Positions 38,591-48,743 of a stretch of DNA of 64,000 nt are shown piece by piece (positions within the stretch are counted from its first letter, which is position 1; the number at the start of each line of letters is the position of its first letter). The DNA is from an uncultured Lachnospiraceae bacterium (GTDB lineage: Bacteria > Bacillota > Clostridia > Lachnospirales > Lachnospiraceae): NCBI GenBank assembly GCA_947176505.1, contig CAMWQW010000013.1, forward strand, positions 55,565 to 119,564. The letters run 5' to 3'. The position numbers were made by a program, and so were the translations under genes. The notes beneath the pieces are model-generated. The model saw nothing but the letters and a program-made list of their open reading frames with translations. It did no database searches and was not told where the DNA came from.

Positions 38591-39109
38591 TTACACCGTC
38601 CTCTCAATCCCATAATAGTCTCTTGCCAGCTTATCCCGACCTCTTTTGAGTCTTGTCTGTACAGTACTTTTAGGGATCTTCAATATTCTTGCAATCTCGT
38701 CAATATGATACCCTTCACTGTAAAACAGTGTCATGACGATGCGGTATTTTTCATCCAGAATAGACAATGCTTCCTTCAGTTCAAGATTATACTTATCATA
38801 AACCGCCGGTTCCTCGTATTCCTCCAATCCTCCTATGTTCTCCGACGCCTTTCTGATCCTATAACATTTATTGATCAGGATTCTTGTCATCCATGTCTTA
38901 AAATACTGATTATATCTTAATGTATCGAATTTCTCCCAGCAGACAAGTATCGTATCCTGAATGGCATCCGCAGCATCTTCATCATTTGCCAGAATCGCCA
39001 ACGCAACTCTGTACATATCATTCAGATAAAACTGCATAAGCTCTGTGAATGCAGCAGTCTCACGCCTTTTCGCCCTTTTAACCAGATTTTCAATTTCTTT
39101 GTCCTTCAT
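38591..39109 (-). CDS. ECF RNA polymerase sigma factor
   Basis: About 172 residues from the ATG at 39109, preceded by AGGAGG at eight bases; the longer opening to 39214 has no such site. Region 2 (MYRVALAILANDEDAADAIQDTILVCWE) and region 4 (LFYSEGYHIDEIARILKIPKSTVQTRLKRGRDKL) are intact. It is the second ECF sigma in the window. The roughly 290 bp upstream (39110-39402) shows no gene; its promoter should lie there. Confidence 0.92.
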   Translation of the reverse strand: MKDKEIENLVKRAKRRETAAFTELMQFYLNDMYRVALAILANDEDAADAIQDTILVCWEKFDTLRYNQYFKTWMTRILINKCYRIRKASENIGGLEEYEEPAVYDKYNLELKEALSILDEKYRIVMTLFYSEGYHIDEIARILKIPKSTVQTRLKRGRDKLARDYYGIERTV

Positions 39110-39402
39110 GAAGTCTTCCTCCTGTGCGCGCAGTCGGTTCAGGACGTTTCGAAATGTTCTTCGTCCTGCCCTACATACATTAGATAGTCGACGTGTTTGA
39201 AAAATCCCATCCATGTATTAAAAAATTTTCCTGTTGGACGGTGGAAACTCCCTATATAAAAATCCTATACAACAGAAAAGCGACTCACCAAAGCAAGCCG
39301 CATTTTTCTTCCATATCTATTGACTATTCCAGTTATATTTCTATTCCTTATTTCCACTCTGCACCGCAAATTGTCTTCCTGACAGATATCATACGCCAAC
39401 TG

Positions 39403-39774
39403 CTAGAACAAATTCACCTTTCCGACAATACCGTCGTTAATTACATAATAAGCCGTAAAGTCTTCCGGTTTCACATAAATCTGTATATCTTCGATGGAGC
39501 CTTCTTTATATCCTTTGGCATAATAGTGTGCCTTGACCCGCTCGGTCACTGCCTCCATAGTCACCTCATATTCACGGTATTGCAGAAATACTTCCGGTGT
39601 GGTCTCATGCTTTAAAGCCGTCTGCTTCTCCTGTTTCCCGTCATCATTTTTCTTGTCGGATACTGGCTGTGCCACTGCGCTCTCTTCCTTCAGGCTCACG
39701 GGCACTACTGTTTCTCCTGCTTTACCCTGCATTTCCGTTATCACTGTGCTTCCTGCTAATTCCTTCTTTTCCAT
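39403..39774 (-). CDS. DUF6465-family protein
   Basis: A 123-residue soluble protein. The first 60 residues are low-complexity and charged. The C-terminal region (EVTMEAVTERVKAHYYAKGYKEGSIEDIQIYVKPEDFTAYYVIND, about 68-112) matches my memory of DUF6465, common in Lachnospiraceae and of unknown function. It is a monocistronic gene with GGGAGAA upstream. Confidence 0.7.
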   Translation of the reverse strand: MEKKELAGSTVITEMQGKAGETVVPVSLKEESAVAQPVSDKKNDDGKQEKQTALKHETTPEVFLQYREYEVTMEAVTERVKAHYYAKGYKEGSIEDIQIYVKPEDFTAYYVINDGIVGKVNLF

Positions 39775-39964
39775 TGAATTCTCCCTCTTCTGTCAGTCCG
39801 ACAGCTTATCCTATTATTATCCGCAGCCGCATATGCATGCACCTCATATATTCAACTATACTATTATAATATAGGCACAAATACTGTAATCTTGTATCAG
39901 CGACGCATGCTGCTAAGCTTGCGTTTATTGTAACACTGTTTACGCTATCTCACAAGGGATAGAT

Positions 39965-41014
39965 TTAACAAGTTTCCCAAATCCCTTCGCCCAGCGATTC
40001 AATAAACCCTGACAGTTCCGCTGCCATCTCTTCTGCCTCGGGAATACGGATATGTCCCGGCGTACCCACTCCATTCCTGCGGTACAGGAAATGATGGACG
40101 TGCTCATCTGCCATGTCCGCGCATACCTGCCCGATTGCCTTATCCCAATTCCCATCATGTTCTAATATCGTCGTGGCAAGGATAATCTCTGCCTGCGGAT
40201 AAATGCCCCGCAGCTTACTCACAAAAGCACGATAAGACTTACGCCAATGCTCTGCCTTTGCTCCCTCATAATCTGTCGCCATATAATCATCCGGATTTGC
40301 ATCATTCTGCCCAATCGCAACGATTACAACATGTGGGCGGTACAGCTGGAAATCCCATTTGACCGCATCGTTCGGCTCCGGATAATACTGAATCCTATCA
40401 TAGAAGCTCTCCATTCCGATAAAATCGGGTCCTGCAAACCAGCCGGTCCCATCAAGAAGCGCCGCGCCGCCTTGCGCAATATCATGGATTTCCGCTCCCA
40501 GCTTCCGCGCCGTCATCCATGTATAAGAATAATAACTGTTTGAAAATTCTCCATCGTGTTCTGGATCTGACTGACCTATATAGTCAACAGCCTCCGACAC
40601 CTCGCCCGCCGACACACTGTCCCCATAAACTTCGATTCTGCGCCTCGGCTTCTCATCCACTTGTAGAAGACTTGCATCGTCATCCACTTCAAACCCATAG
40701 AATGTAAATGTATGGCAGGCATCCATCCTTTTAAAAAGCATCAGCTCATGTTCTCCTTGCTCCAAGCCTTCCGCCAGCATAATTGTCTCCCTGCCACGGT
40801 TCGCCATTTTAACACACTTCTGCTCCCCATCAATAAAATATCCCAAGAAATTACTGAAATATGATTGGTGATTCTCCACCACAGCCGCCACTCTTGTTCC
40901 ACTAAATCTTATTTTGATGTAGCTGCACGGAAAGACCAAAACCGGCGCCTCTTTATCCGACCAGTCAATCCTTCCCGAATATTGTAATAACGAATTGTCC
41001 GGTTTAATCAACAT
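39965..41014 (-). CDS. SGNH acetyl esterase, CE2-like, cytoplasmic
   Basis: A 349-residue esterase without a signal peptide. An N-terminal beta-sandwich (about 8-115; LLQYSGRIDWSDKEAPVLVFPCSYIKIRF) is followed by an SGNH hydrolase domain with the catalytic Ser in VYGDSVSAGE (about 131), the Asn in VIVAIGQND and the His in GHIRIPEAEEMA. This two-domain order is that of carbohydrate esterase family 2. Next to the mannoside phosphorylases it probably removes acetyl groups from imported manno-oligosaccharides, as proposed for mannan loci of Roseburia. A terminator separates it from those genes, so it may have its own promoter. Confidence 0.8.
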   Translation of the reverse strand: MLIKPDNSLLQYSGRIDWSDKEAPVLVFPCSYIKIRFSGTRVAAVVENHQSYFSNFLGYFIDGEQKCVKMANRGRETIMLAEGLEQGEHELMLFKRMDACHTFTFYGFEVDDDASLLQVDEKPRRRIEVYGDSVSAGEVSEAVDYIGQSDPEHDGEFSNSYYSYTWMTARKLGAEIHDIAQGGAALLDGTGWFAGPDFIGMESFYDRIQYYPEPNDAVKWDFQLYRPHVVIVAIGQNDANPDDYMATDYEGAKAEHWRKSYRAFVSKLRGIYPQAEIILATTILEHDGNWDKAIGQVCADMADEHVHHFLYRRNGVGTPGHIRIPEAEEMAAELSGFIESLGEGIWETC

Positions 41015-41128
41015 ATAGCATTTTCCTCCTTAAGTTCACAAACTTCCCACTCCATAATCTGCAATACAGATGCAAGTATCAAAACCGACTTCACATCTAT
41101 ACATATTTGCAAAGACTGCATACAAAAA

Positions 41129-41168
41129 CGCCGGCACTGCATACAGTTAGTTCCATATGCATGCCGAC
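41129..41168 (-). terminator. Rho-independent terminator of the phosphorylase operon
   Basis: A stem of about 13 bp (with one bulge and a G-U pair) between CGCCGGCACTGCAT and ATGCATGCCGACG. It is followed on the minus strand by GTTTTTG and lies about 65 bp after the GH130 stop. Confidence 0.8.
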
Positions 41169-41233
41169 GCATTTCATTTACTCTTGTATTTATGGTTATC
41201 GGATATCGTAGTCCTAATCACCTTGTCCAGTGA

Positions 41234-42256
41234 TTATCTGATTCCGATCTCTGTATCGGACTCTGTCACATGGCTGTGTGTCTTGATATAGTCCACGATC
41301 TCATCTAATTTCGTAAACGCAAGCCCTACATAGCTGTCTGCACATCCGTAGTATAACGCAATCTTGCCGCTCTCGGAATCATGAATGGTCGCGCAAGGGA
41401 AGCATACGTTCGGTACAAATCCTCTCTCCTCATACCACTCTTCCGGTGTCAGCAGGAAGTTCTCACATCTGTACAATACTTTGGACGGGTTATCGATATC
41501 AAGAATTGCTCCGCCAATAGAATACACAAATCCGTTACAGGTTCCGCTTACGCCGTGATAGAATAAAAGCCAGCCTTCGCTCGTCTCGATCGGAGCAGCG
41601 CCACCGCCAATCTTAACTGACTCCCACCACTCGGAGCTTCTTCCCATCACATGTCTGTGCCTGCCCCAGTATACCATATCCGGGCTCTCACTTAAGAATA
41701 CATCGCCAAAAGGAGTGTGACCGGAATCTGACGGACGGCTCAAAAGCATAAACTTGCCGTTAATCTTACGAGGGAACAATACCGCATTCCTGTTAAAAGG
41801 AATAAAAGGATTCTCGATTCTTGTAAATGTCTTGAAATCTGTCGTCTTCGCCATACCGATTGACGCGCCGTAGAAATCCTGACACCAGATAATATAGTAA
41901 GTATCCTCAACTTTAACGAGGCGCGGATCATACGCGTATACCGGCATGAAATCGTTTCCGTCCTCATCTTTAAAAGGAATCTTATTCTGCTCGAACTCCC
42001 AGTGGATCGCATCTTTACTGTGTCCGAGATAAATATACGGAATACCGTTCGTCTGTTCTCCTCTGAATACGCCGATAAACTCATCACCATACGGCATAAC
42101 TGCACTATTGAAGATTCTTGCAACACCCTCTACCGGATTTCTACCGATAATCGGATTCTCGCTGTATCTCCAAATCGGTGCGCCCTTTAAACCTTCAGGT
42201 TTTTCCTGCCACGGTACATTCTTAACTGCCGGGCTGATCATCTTTACTTCGCTCAT
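41234..42256 (-). CDS. GH130 beta-1,4-manno-oligosaccharide phosphorylase (GH130_2-like)
   Basis: A 340-residue five-bladed propeller enzyme. The GH130 block GRNPVEGVARIFNSAVMP and the catalytic acid Asp110 in VYAYDPRL are present; GVFRGEQTNGIPYIYLGHS resembles the oligosaccharide-acting subgroup. It should phosphorolyse beta-1,4-mannosyl ends to mannose 1-phosphate. It is the last gene of the epimerase-GH130-GH130 unit, 38 bp after the other phosphorylase. Subgroup assignment is from recalled motifs. Confidence 0.85.
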   Translation of the reverse strand: MSEVKMISPAVKNVPWQEKPEGLKGAPIWRYSENPIIGRNPVEGVARIFNSAVMPYGDEFIGVFRGEQTNGIPYIYLGHSKDAIHWEFEQNKIPFKDEDGNDFMPVYAYDPRLVKVEDTYYIIWCQDFYGASIGMAKTTDFKTFTRIENPFIPFNRNAVLFPRKINGKFMLLSRPSDSGHTPFGDVFLSESPDMVYWGRHRHVMGRSSEWWESVKIGGGAAPIETSEGWLLFYHGVSGTCNGFVYSIGGAILDIDNPSKVLYRCENFLLTPEEWYEERGFVPNVCFPCATIHDSESGKIALYYGCADSYVGLAFTKLDEIVDYIKTHSHVTESDTEIGIR

Positions 42257-42294
42257 TTTGGTTTCTCTGCTCCTTTCAGCTTCACGTCCTTTTA

Positions 42295-43470
42295 TTATTG
42301 TTTAGATAAAAATTCTAAATTTTTCTTGATCAAATCGCATCTTTGTGCTACACATTCTACGGAACGCAACGGATCTGACGGTGTATTAAACACGTAATCA
42401 ATCAGCTTATCAATCGTTGTTGTTGCCACATGCATTCTCGTGTCGCTGGAAGCATAATAAATATATACGTCACCGTTGTCTCTTGCGATAGCACCATTTG
42501 TGAATACTACGTTAGACACATCGCCAACGCGTTCGCCTTCTCTCGGTCCGATCAACATGCCCGAAGGCTCCGCGATTACCTTGGACGGGTCGTTTAAGTC
42601 GGTTGCAAACGCATAGATGACATACCGGAGTCCGGCTGCCGTATTTCTAACGCCATGAGCAATATGGATCCAGCCCCTGTCTGTCTTAATCGGTGTCGCA
42701 CCCGCGCCGTTCTTTGCTTCGGTAATGGTATGGTACTTACGAAGGGAAGTCATCTTCTCCTCGTCTACCACTGCATGAGTGATATCATCGCACAATCCGA
42801 AACCGATACCGCCGCCTGAACCTGTCTCAATAAAATCATCCATCGGTCTTGTGTAGAAAGCATACTTACCGTCTACAAACTCGGGATGAAGCACTACGTT
42901 TCTCTGCTGTGGGGAGCGCAATGTGGTCAAATTATCAAGTCTCTCCCAATTCTTTAAATCTTTTGTTCTCACGATACCCGCTGCCGCAACTGCCGCCGAC
43001 AAATCATTCACCGTCTTATCCTTACTCTCGGAGCAGAACACTCCGTAAATATAGCCGTCTTCATGCTTGGTCAGACGCATATCGTATACATTCGTCTCCT
43101 CCGGACATGTGTCCGGAAGTAAAATCGGATAATCCCAGAACTTAAATCCGTCAATACCATTGTCACTCTCCGCAACACCGAAGAATGATTTTCTGTCATT
43201 TCCCTCAATACGAGCCACAAGATAAAACTTGCCGTCAAGTTCGATGGCGCCTGAGTTCATAACCGCATTCACACCGAGACGCTCCATAAAATAAGGATTT
43301 GTCTCCGGGTTCAAATCATATTTCCATGAAAGCGGAATATGCTCTCTGGTCAACACCGGATACTCATATCTGTCATAAATACCGTTATAAATGTCTGACT
43401 TCACATTTTTTCTGTTAATCAGTTTATTGTATTTCTCCAACTCTACATAATAATTACCGTGCAACATCAT
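42295..43470 (-). CDS. mgp: GH130 4-O-beta-D-mannosyl-D-glucose phosphorylase (GH130_1-like)
   Basis: A 391-residue enzyme close in length to characterised mannosylglucose phosphorylases. The catalytic acid is Asp130 in [36 protein letters not shown] and the GSGGGIGFG and [15 protein letters not shown] blocks are typical. It converts Man-beta-1,4-Glc and phosphate to mannose 1-phosphate and glucose. Its ATG overlaps the epimerase gene by 17 nt and has AAGGAGG upstream, so the enzyme that makes its substrate is made alongside it. Confidence 0.88.
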   Translation of the reverse strand: MMLHGNYYVELEKYNKLINRKNVKSDIYNGIYDRYEYPVLTREHIPLSWKYDLNPETNPYFMERLGVNAVMNSGAIELDGKFYLVARIEGNDRKSFFGVAESDNGIDGFKFWDYPILLPDTCPEETNVYDMRLTKHEDGYIYGVFCSESKDKTVNDLSAAVAAAGIVRTKDLKNWERLDNLTTLRSPQQRNVVLHPEFVDGKYAFYTRPMDDFIETGSGGGIGFGLCDDITHAVVDEEKMTSLRKYHTITEAKNGAGATPIKTDRGWIHIAHGVRNTAAGLRYVIYAFATDLNDPSKVIAEPSGMLIGPREGERVGDVSNVVFTNGAIARDNGDVYIYYASSDTRMHVATTTIDKLIDYVFNTPSDPLRSVECVAQRCDLIKKNLEFLSKQ

Positions 43471-44632
43471 CGCTCCTCCTTATAACCTCCAGACACATTC
43501 TGCCGTTATGATACGGGCATTTCCACGGTTCCACAATCGGCTTACCGCTCACTGCCTCTCCCTGCGCGTTCACATCCCAGAACCACTCGGAACCTTCTCT
43601 CTTGTCAATGACATGTTCCTTGATAAAATTCCATTCCGCTTTCGCAGCTTCCAAGTATTCCGTATGTTCCGGCGCCAGCTTGTAAGCGTTAAGAAATCCT
43701 ACCACAGCCTCCGCCTGAACCCACCAGATTCTGTTCTGGTCAACAACGCCTTTCTCACACTCATTTGCAAAAGAATTGCCGTCAAACGCCACCTTATATA
43801 CTTGACTAGTTAAGTCAAGTATAATCGGAAGCATTTTGTCTTCGTATATTTTCTCCCCTAATACATCCGTTCCTCTGCGAATCAGCCAAGCCGTTTCGAT
43901 ATCATGTCCGTAGGAGTGCAAGTCTAAGATGGAATTCATCTCACGGTCAAAGAATACTTCCTGTCTGTGCAGTTTAGGATTATAAATTTTCTCCGCGATA
44001 GTATCAAGAATCCACTCCAAACGCTTCTTCACATCGACATTACCGCTCACACGGTATAATTCCGTATATGCCTCGAATACATGTAACAGAGTATTCATGG
44101 TCTTCTCTGCAATCACACCGTTCTCCGACAATTTATCATTCTCGATTTCATGAAACTCTCTGTCGAACGCCTCCTTGTAACCGATGTCATCCATGCACCG
44201 TTCCTCTATGATGCTAAACAGCTCCATCGCCGTATCAAGCGCTTCTTTGTCGCCCGAAGCGTCATAATAGGAAGACAGTGCATAGATGGAAAATGCCTGA
44301 TTATAAGTGTGTTTCGTCGTATCTTCCGGCGTACCGTCATGCGCAACGGACCAGTAAACGCCTCCCTTTTCCTGATCGACACAGTACTTCTGCATAAATT
44401 CATATCCGTGCCGTGCTTCCTCAAGCAACGATTCGTCATGTAATGCCAGATATGCGTTTGCAAAAAACCATGTGATGCGACTGTTTAATATACATCCCTT
44501 GACTGCCTTTCGATCCACTTGAAGGTTATAATCCATGTATCCGTAATAACCGCCGAATTCATTATCCCTAAGCTTCTTCCAAAACGGGATAATGCAGTCA
44601 GTCAGGTGACTTCTGATTTCTTCTACCATCAT
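43454..44632 (-). CDS. Cellobiose 2-epimerase (AGE family)
   Basis: A 392-residue alpha/alpha-barrel epimerase. The conserved histidines are in [26 protein letters not shown] and [12 protein letters not shown], with [17 protein letters not shown] in the active-site loop. In mannan catabolism it epimerises Man-beta-1,4-Man to Man-beta-1,4-Glc for the phosphorylase encoded next. AGGAGGG precedes the ATG. The leader RNA from the promoter at 44791-44818 is about 150 nt long and contains a large hairpin. Confidence 0.9.
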   Translation of the reverse strand: MMVEEIRSHLTDCIIPFWKKLRDNEFGGYYGYMDYNLQVDRKAVKGCILNSRITWFFANAYLALHDESLLEEARHGYEFMQKYCVDQEKGGVYWSVAHDGTPEDTTKHTYNQAFSIYALSSYYDASGDKEALDTAMELFSIIEERCMDDIGYKEAFDREFHEIENDKLSENGVIAEKTMNTLLHVFEAYTELYRVSGNVDVKKRLEWILDTIAEKIYNPKLHRQEVFFDREMNSILDLHSYGHDIETAWLIRRGTDVLGEKIYEDKMLPIILDLTSQVYKVAFDGNSFANECEKGVVDQNRIWWVQAEAVVGFLNAYKLAPEHTEYLEAAKAEWNFIKEHVIDKREGSEWFWDVNAQGEAVSGKPIVEPWKCPYHNGRMCLEVIRRSDDVAR

Positions 44633-44730
44633 TGTCTGCTGCCCTCCTCCTTTTTGATTTACCCTGCCGCAGCTACGGCAATATTTCCTTATTTAGTAAT
44701 ACTTGTAATGCTAATTTCTTTATTTTTTAT

Positions 44731-44777
44731 CTTGTTTTCAACTTAATTTTTGGTTAAAAAGTTAGGTTCAAAACAAG
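44731..44777. repeat. Long imperfect inverted repeat in epimerase leader
   Basis: CTTGTTTT (44731) and AAAACAAG (44770) open a stem of about 21 positions with three mismatches and a 4-nt loop. It lies between the promoter and the epimerase start, so it could be an operator or a leader RNA structure. Confidence 0.6.
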
Positions 44778-44790
44778 TAACTTAATCTAA

Positions 44791-44818
44791 ATTATAAAGT
44801 AAATCCTTATATTGTCAA
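44791..44818 (-). promoter_or_regulatory. Promoter for epimerase-GH130 genes
   Basis: TTGACA (44818-44813), 16 bp, TATAAT (44796-44791) on the minus strand: a consensus promoter inside the locus, between the permease stop and the epimerase. The bases around the -10 (TTTACTTTATAATTT) match those at the LacI promoter. Confidence 0.75.
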
Positions 44819-44886
44819 CAGACTATCGGCAAAACTGTCACCTTTACCCAAATTAAAAATTTTTTTTGTTCAACTTCACTACATCA

Positions 44887-45735
44887 TTACCCTTTGACTG
44901 ACCCTGCTGTCATACCGCTGTAAATCTGTTTCTGGAAAAGAATGAATACAATGAGCGCCGGCAGGAGCGAAATAATAACACCGGCACAAATTAAGTTGTA
45001 CTTGCTTCCCAGTGGACCGACGAAAGTGTAAAGCGATGTTGCCACTGTCGGATAAATCTTCTTATTCTGCAAATAAAGGTTTGCACAATAATACTCGTTA
45101 TATGTTCCTACTCCCTTAAGAATGCACGCCGTAACAATAGCCGGACGAAGAAGCGGCAACAATATTTTATAGTAGATTTTGAAATAGGAAGCGCCGTCGA
45201 TAATCGCCGACTCATCTAAGGAAACACTGATATTCTCAAAAAACTGGATATAAATATAAATCGCAATAACGTCCGTACCGCACATTAGAATAATATAACC
45301 CACCAGCGAATTAATCAGCGACAACTTGAACATAATCTCATACACCGCAATCTGCATTGCCACACCGGGAAGCAGGGTTGCAAACAAAAACAGACTTCTG
45401 ATGATACCGTTGCCCGGGAACTTAAACCTATTTAATACATAGGCAAGAGAGGTACCAATCAAAACCGATACCGTCAGTACGCTCACAAGAATAATCAATG
45501 AATTCATGAAAGCCCTGCCCATATTGGCTTTTGTAAATGCATCTATGAAATTCTGGAAATTCAGCCAGCTTTCCGGCATCTCCATAACATTGGTCTGCGC
45601 ATACTCTGTCTCTGTCTTAAACGCCGTAATCACGCAGGATACGATGGGCAGTACCGCCACAAAGGCAAAGAACACGAGTGAAAAATATTTTAAAACAGTA
45701 AGCACGATTTTTCCGATTTTCTGTAACGCTGTCAT
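44887..45735 (-). CDS. Carbohydrate ABC transporter permease (MalG type)
   Basis: A 282-residue permease with six helices and the EAA loop near residue 190 (ESAIIDGASYFKIYYKILLPLLRPA, split here as ESAIIDGASYF...ILLPLLRPA). It ends with the usual SGMTAGSVKG. Its start follows the stop of the MalF-type gene directly, with no gap. It forms the channel of the manno-oligosaccharide importer with that protein and an ATPase (MsmX-like) encoded elsewhere. No terminator is visible after it. Confidence 0.92.
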   Translation of the reverse strand: MTALQKIGKIVLTVLKYFSLVFFAFVAVLPIVSCVITAFKTETEYAQTNVMEMPESWLNFQNFIDAFTKANMGRAFMNSLIILVSVLTVSVLIGTSLAYVLNRFKFPGNGIIRSLFLFATLLPGVAMQIAVYEIMFKLSLINSLVGYIILMCGTDVIAIYIYIQFFENISVSLDESAIIDGASYFKIYYKILLPLLRPAIVTACILKGVGTYNEYYCANLYLQNKKIYPTVATSLYTFVGPLGSKYNLICAGVIISLLPALIVFILFQKQIYSGMTAGSVKG

Positions 45736-46740
45736 TTATCTCCCTGCCTTTCTATCTGCATATTTTGCGAGTTTTTTATCACGACGCTTTGTTGCATTGA
45801 AATCCTCATCCTCAGAGTTTCTAAACACATACTTGAAGAAAAGTTTCTGCAGAATCGTCGCAACAAAAATAATCAATAGCAACACCACCGCCATCGCCGA
45901 CGCCAATCCTACCTTTTGCTGGGTATGTGCGATATCGTGCATAACGATAAAGTAAGTCGCCGTACCGTTTGCACCGTCCGTGATAACATAAGGCGGCTCG
46001 AAAGCACTCAGGGAACCGGTAATCGACAAGATAACGTTTAACGTTACGATTGTCTTGATACTCGGCAGAATAATATAGATAAACTGCTGGAACCTATTCG
46101 CACCGTCAAGCATGGCTGCCTCATACAATTCAGAATCTACAGACATGATAGCACCGATGAAAAGAACCATGTTCTGTCCGAAATAGCGCCATACGGAAGT
46201 TCCTACCAATGATATATTATTAATGCTCTGGTCTTTTAACCAGTACGGAAGATTGTCTAATTGGAATCCGCACCATTGAAGCACGGTATCAAACACGAAA
46301 CCTCTTGTATAGAAAAATTTGAAGATGAAACCGATTGCGATACCGTTAATCAAGTACGGGAAAAACATGAAGCCTTTAAAAACATTGCCGCCTTTTACTT
46401 TAAAGCTCAGAACCGTCGCCAGATAGAGCGCCAGTACAAGCTGTACAATGGATCCGCCCATATAGTACAGACTAAGCTTCAACGCACTGAAACAGTCTTT
46501 TCTGCTGAATACGCTGGCATAATTCTTCCAGCCGACAAATGTTCTCGCACCAGCATATTTCATTTTCATAAAACTGTATCCTACCATCTTACCGAAAGGA
46601 AGGTATGTAAAAGTAAATAATAAGGCAAGCGGAATAATCATAAAAGCTACAATTATTATCGCCTGCTGTCCTTTCCTGCTCCTAGCCCACTGCAGGAAGC
46701 CTTTTTTCTGTGTTCCTACTGTATTTGCTTGTGCCACCAT
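45736..46740 (-). CDS. Carbohydrate ABC transporter permease (MalF type)
   Basis: A 334-residue permease with an N-terminal cytoplasmic extension, six helices and the EAA loop (YEAAMLDGANRFQQFIYIILPSI, near 225). A basic C-terminal tail of about 25 residues is longer than usual. GGAGG precedes the ATG. It lies about 210 bp from the binding-protein gene, separated by stem-loops that may hold down its expression relative to the lipoprotein. Confidence 0.92.
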   Translation of the reverse strand: MVAQANTVGTQKKGFLQWARSRKGQQAIIIVAFMIIPLALLFTFTYLPFGKMVGYSFMKMKYAGARTFVGWKNYASVFSRKDCFSALKLSLYYMGGSIVQLVLALYLATVLSFKVKGGNVFKGFMFFPYLINGIAIGFIFKFFYTRGFVFDTVLQWCGFQLDNLPYWLKDQSINNISLVGTSVWRYFGQNMVLFIGAIMSVDSELYEAAMLDGANRFQQFIYIILPSIKTIVTLNVILSITGSLSAFEPPYVITDGANGTATYFIVMHDIAHTQQKVGLASAMAVVLLLIIFVATILQKLFFKYVFRNSEDEDFNATKRRDKKLAKYADRKAGR

Positions 46741-46813
46741 ATACTATCCTCCATTCTTGCTTAGCCCGCGAGTTTGAGCAACGCTTAAAGCGTCTTAGCT
46801 CTAAATCCCGCAA

Positions 46814-46880
46814 TTGAAAAATTTCTGATTTTTCAACCTATCCTTCTGATAATTCGAGTCGGGGAAAACATCCCCGACTC
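46814..46880. repeat. Stem-loops between binding-protein and permease genes
   Basis: Two perfect hairpins: GAGTCGGGGA/TCCCCGACTC (46856-46880, 5-nt loop) and TTGAAAAA/TTTTTCAA (46814-46836). The first lacks a U-run on the minus strand, so it looks more like an mRNA-stabilising or processing element than a strong terminator. Confidence 0.65.
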
Positions 46881-46953
46881 AAATGTCATCAATTAATACC
46901 TACATCAATTATTACTTAAATATAATGCAACTACTCTCCCTCATCGCATTTGC

Positions 46954-48423
46954 TTAATACTGAACTTCTATTCCAAGTTCTTCCTGTGCAGCATTCCATC
47001 TTTCTGTCCAATCAGCCATAATATCATCGAAGCTCTCAGAACCTGTTGCAGCTGCCTCTACGATTGACTGTACTTTCGCGTCACCACCTGCGTTGAAAGA
47101 AAGCTCAGACTCAGCGTTCATCTCATTCATGACGTCCTCTTCACCAGTCAGAGCTGTCACGTTTGTCACGACATTAACGCCATCGAACACGAAAGATGTC
47201 GGAGCTGTCTTAGAAATCGGGTAACCGCCCTCAAGATCACACCAGCCGGACTCCTCAACCATAAACTTAACAAATGTCATTGCAGCCGCTTTGTTATCAT
47301 CAGATGCATTTACATTGATACCGTAGCAGTAATCAGGACCTGCTGTTGTATACTGCTGTCCGTTTACGGTAATCGGGAAAGGCATATAACCGATATCATC
47401 CGGATGGTCGCCTGCTTCTTTCATCTGTGCGATTGCCCATGAACCAAGTACCATTGTACCGATTTCGCCGTTGTTAATCATAGCTTTACAGCCTTCCCAG
47501 TCTGTTGTCGTATAGTCATCCTCAATCAGACCCTGTTCAACTGCATCGTAGAGAATCTTGTAAAGCGCATACGCTCCTGTACCGTCGCCATTATCCTTAA
47601 AAGGTTCTGCCGTGTGAGCAAATTTCTGGTTCAACCATGTCTCATCGCCTGTTGTGATTGCTCCTAAGAAGGCATCCCACTGACCGCCCATGGTCCATCC
47701 TGCCGCATAGTTGGTATACAGCGGAATCGCATCTGTGTTATCCTTGATTGCCTGAAGCGCATCGATAAACTCATCGGGAGTCTTCGGAAGTTCTGTAATG
47801 CCTGCATCTGCAAATACTTTTGTATTATAGAGAATACCCTGTGCATTACCCATGTAGCCGACACCATAGCAATTGCCTGCCGCATCCTTCCACTGGTCTG
47901 CGAAGTTTACAAGCTCGCTCATTTCCTCTACTGTTCCGTAAGGCAGATAATATGTAGAAAGATCTGCCGCATCTACAGCCGGGATAAACATTACGTCACC
48001 CCAGTCACCTGTGGAGAGACGAAGCAATGCATCCTCTGCATAATCCGTAATTCCTTCTGTCTCAACCGTGATGTTCGGATACATTTCATTGAACTTGCTG
48101 ACTAAATCAGCTATTGTTCCGTCCTCTTCACGGTCGGTCTTATGATGGATAAACTTAATTGTCGTCGTAATATCCATGTTGTCTTCACCGAGCTGGATGG
48201 ATGCATAGGTAAGTCCTCCTGCTGCCGCACTATCGTCTGCCGCCGCGCTGTCGTCTGCTGCATCTGCTTCGTCTGCCGCATCATCGGCGCTGTCATCTGC
48301 AGCGGGTGCGTCCGTAGATGTATCAGCAGGTGTCTCTGCCGGTGCATCATTGCCACCGCATCCTACCAATGAGAATGTCATGGCTGCTGCTAAAGTAAGC
48401 GCTGTTACTTTCTTCAGTTTCAT
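46954..48423 (-). CDS. Extracellular solute-binding lipoprotein (manno-oligosaccharide importer)
   Basis: A 489-residue family-1 binding protein. The lipoprotein signal ends in SLVGCGG (Cys22). An Ala/Asp-rich linker (about 27-72) leads to the binding domains, with TGDWGDVMFIPAVDAADL and the ligand-site Trp-rich patches (GWTMGGQWDAFLGAIT). AAGGAGG precedes the ATG. Its place at the head of the two-permease unit and beside mannoside phosphorylases argues for beta-manno-oligosaccharides as ligand; this is by context only. Confidence 0.9.
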   Translation of the reverse strand: MKLKKVTALTLAAAMTFSLVGCGGNDAPAETPADTSTDAPAADDSADDAADEADAADDSAAADDSAAAGGLTYASIQLGEDNMDITTTIKFIHHKTDREEDGTIADLVSKFNEMYPNITVETEGITDYAEDALLRLSTGDWGDVMFIPAVDAADLSTYYLPYGTVEEMSELVNFADQWKDAAGNCYGVGYMGNAQGILYNTKVFADAGITELPKTPDEFIDALQAIKDNTDAIPLYTNYAAGWTMGGQWDAFLGAITTGDETWLNQKFAHTAEPFKDNGDGTGAYALYKILYDAVEQGLIEDDYTTTDWEGCKAMINNGEIGTMVLGSWAIAQMKEAGDHPDDIGYMPFPITVNGQQYTTAGPDYCYGINVNASDDNKAAAMTFVKFMVEESGWCDLEGGYPISKTAPTSFVFDGVNVVTNVTALTGEEDVMNEMNAESELSFNAGGDAKVQSIVEAAATGSESFDDIMADWTERWNAAQEELGIEVQY

Positions 48424-48479
48424 AATTATATCCTCCTTATTGTTCCACCAATTTCGTAATTTACTTTACGAGTTTGGTT

Positions 48480-48494
48480 AGTTAATTGATAACT
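48480..48494. promoter_or_regulatory. Inverted repeat upstream of binding-protein gene
   Basis: AGTTA-N5-TAACT, a perfect 5+5 repeat about 57 bp before the start codon. It may be an operator for the LacI or AraC protein of the locus. The shared half-motif TTTGGTTA sits next to it (48473-48480). Confidence 0.35.
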
Positions 48495-48641
48495 TTAATT
48501 TAAGTATATATCACTTTATTTTTTAATCATCACTCATTCTTGTAAATTGTATTATATTTTTGCTTAATTTGTGTTTTTCTTATATTTTATACAATTATTA
48601 CATGCATTTTTTGTACAATACGGCAATATTCAATCTTTTTG

Positions 48642-48690
48642 TTGACAACTTAAAGGTTAAATTATAAAGTTGAGTTAATTTATAATTAAC
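48642..48690 (+). promoter_or_regulatory. AraC-gene promoter and 17-bp palindrome
   Basis: TTGACA (48642-48647) with TATAAA 15 bp later is followed by a 17-bp palindrome GTTAATT-TAT-AATTAAC (48674-48690) near the predicted transcription start, a repression-type position. The 320-bp divergent gap (48424-48743) otherwise holds the less clear promoter of the binding-protein gene. Confidence 0.5.
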
Positions 48691-48743
48691 TAACTATAGC
48701 AAATACGAAATCCAATATGCCATTCCAGCAGAAAGGAGGCGCC

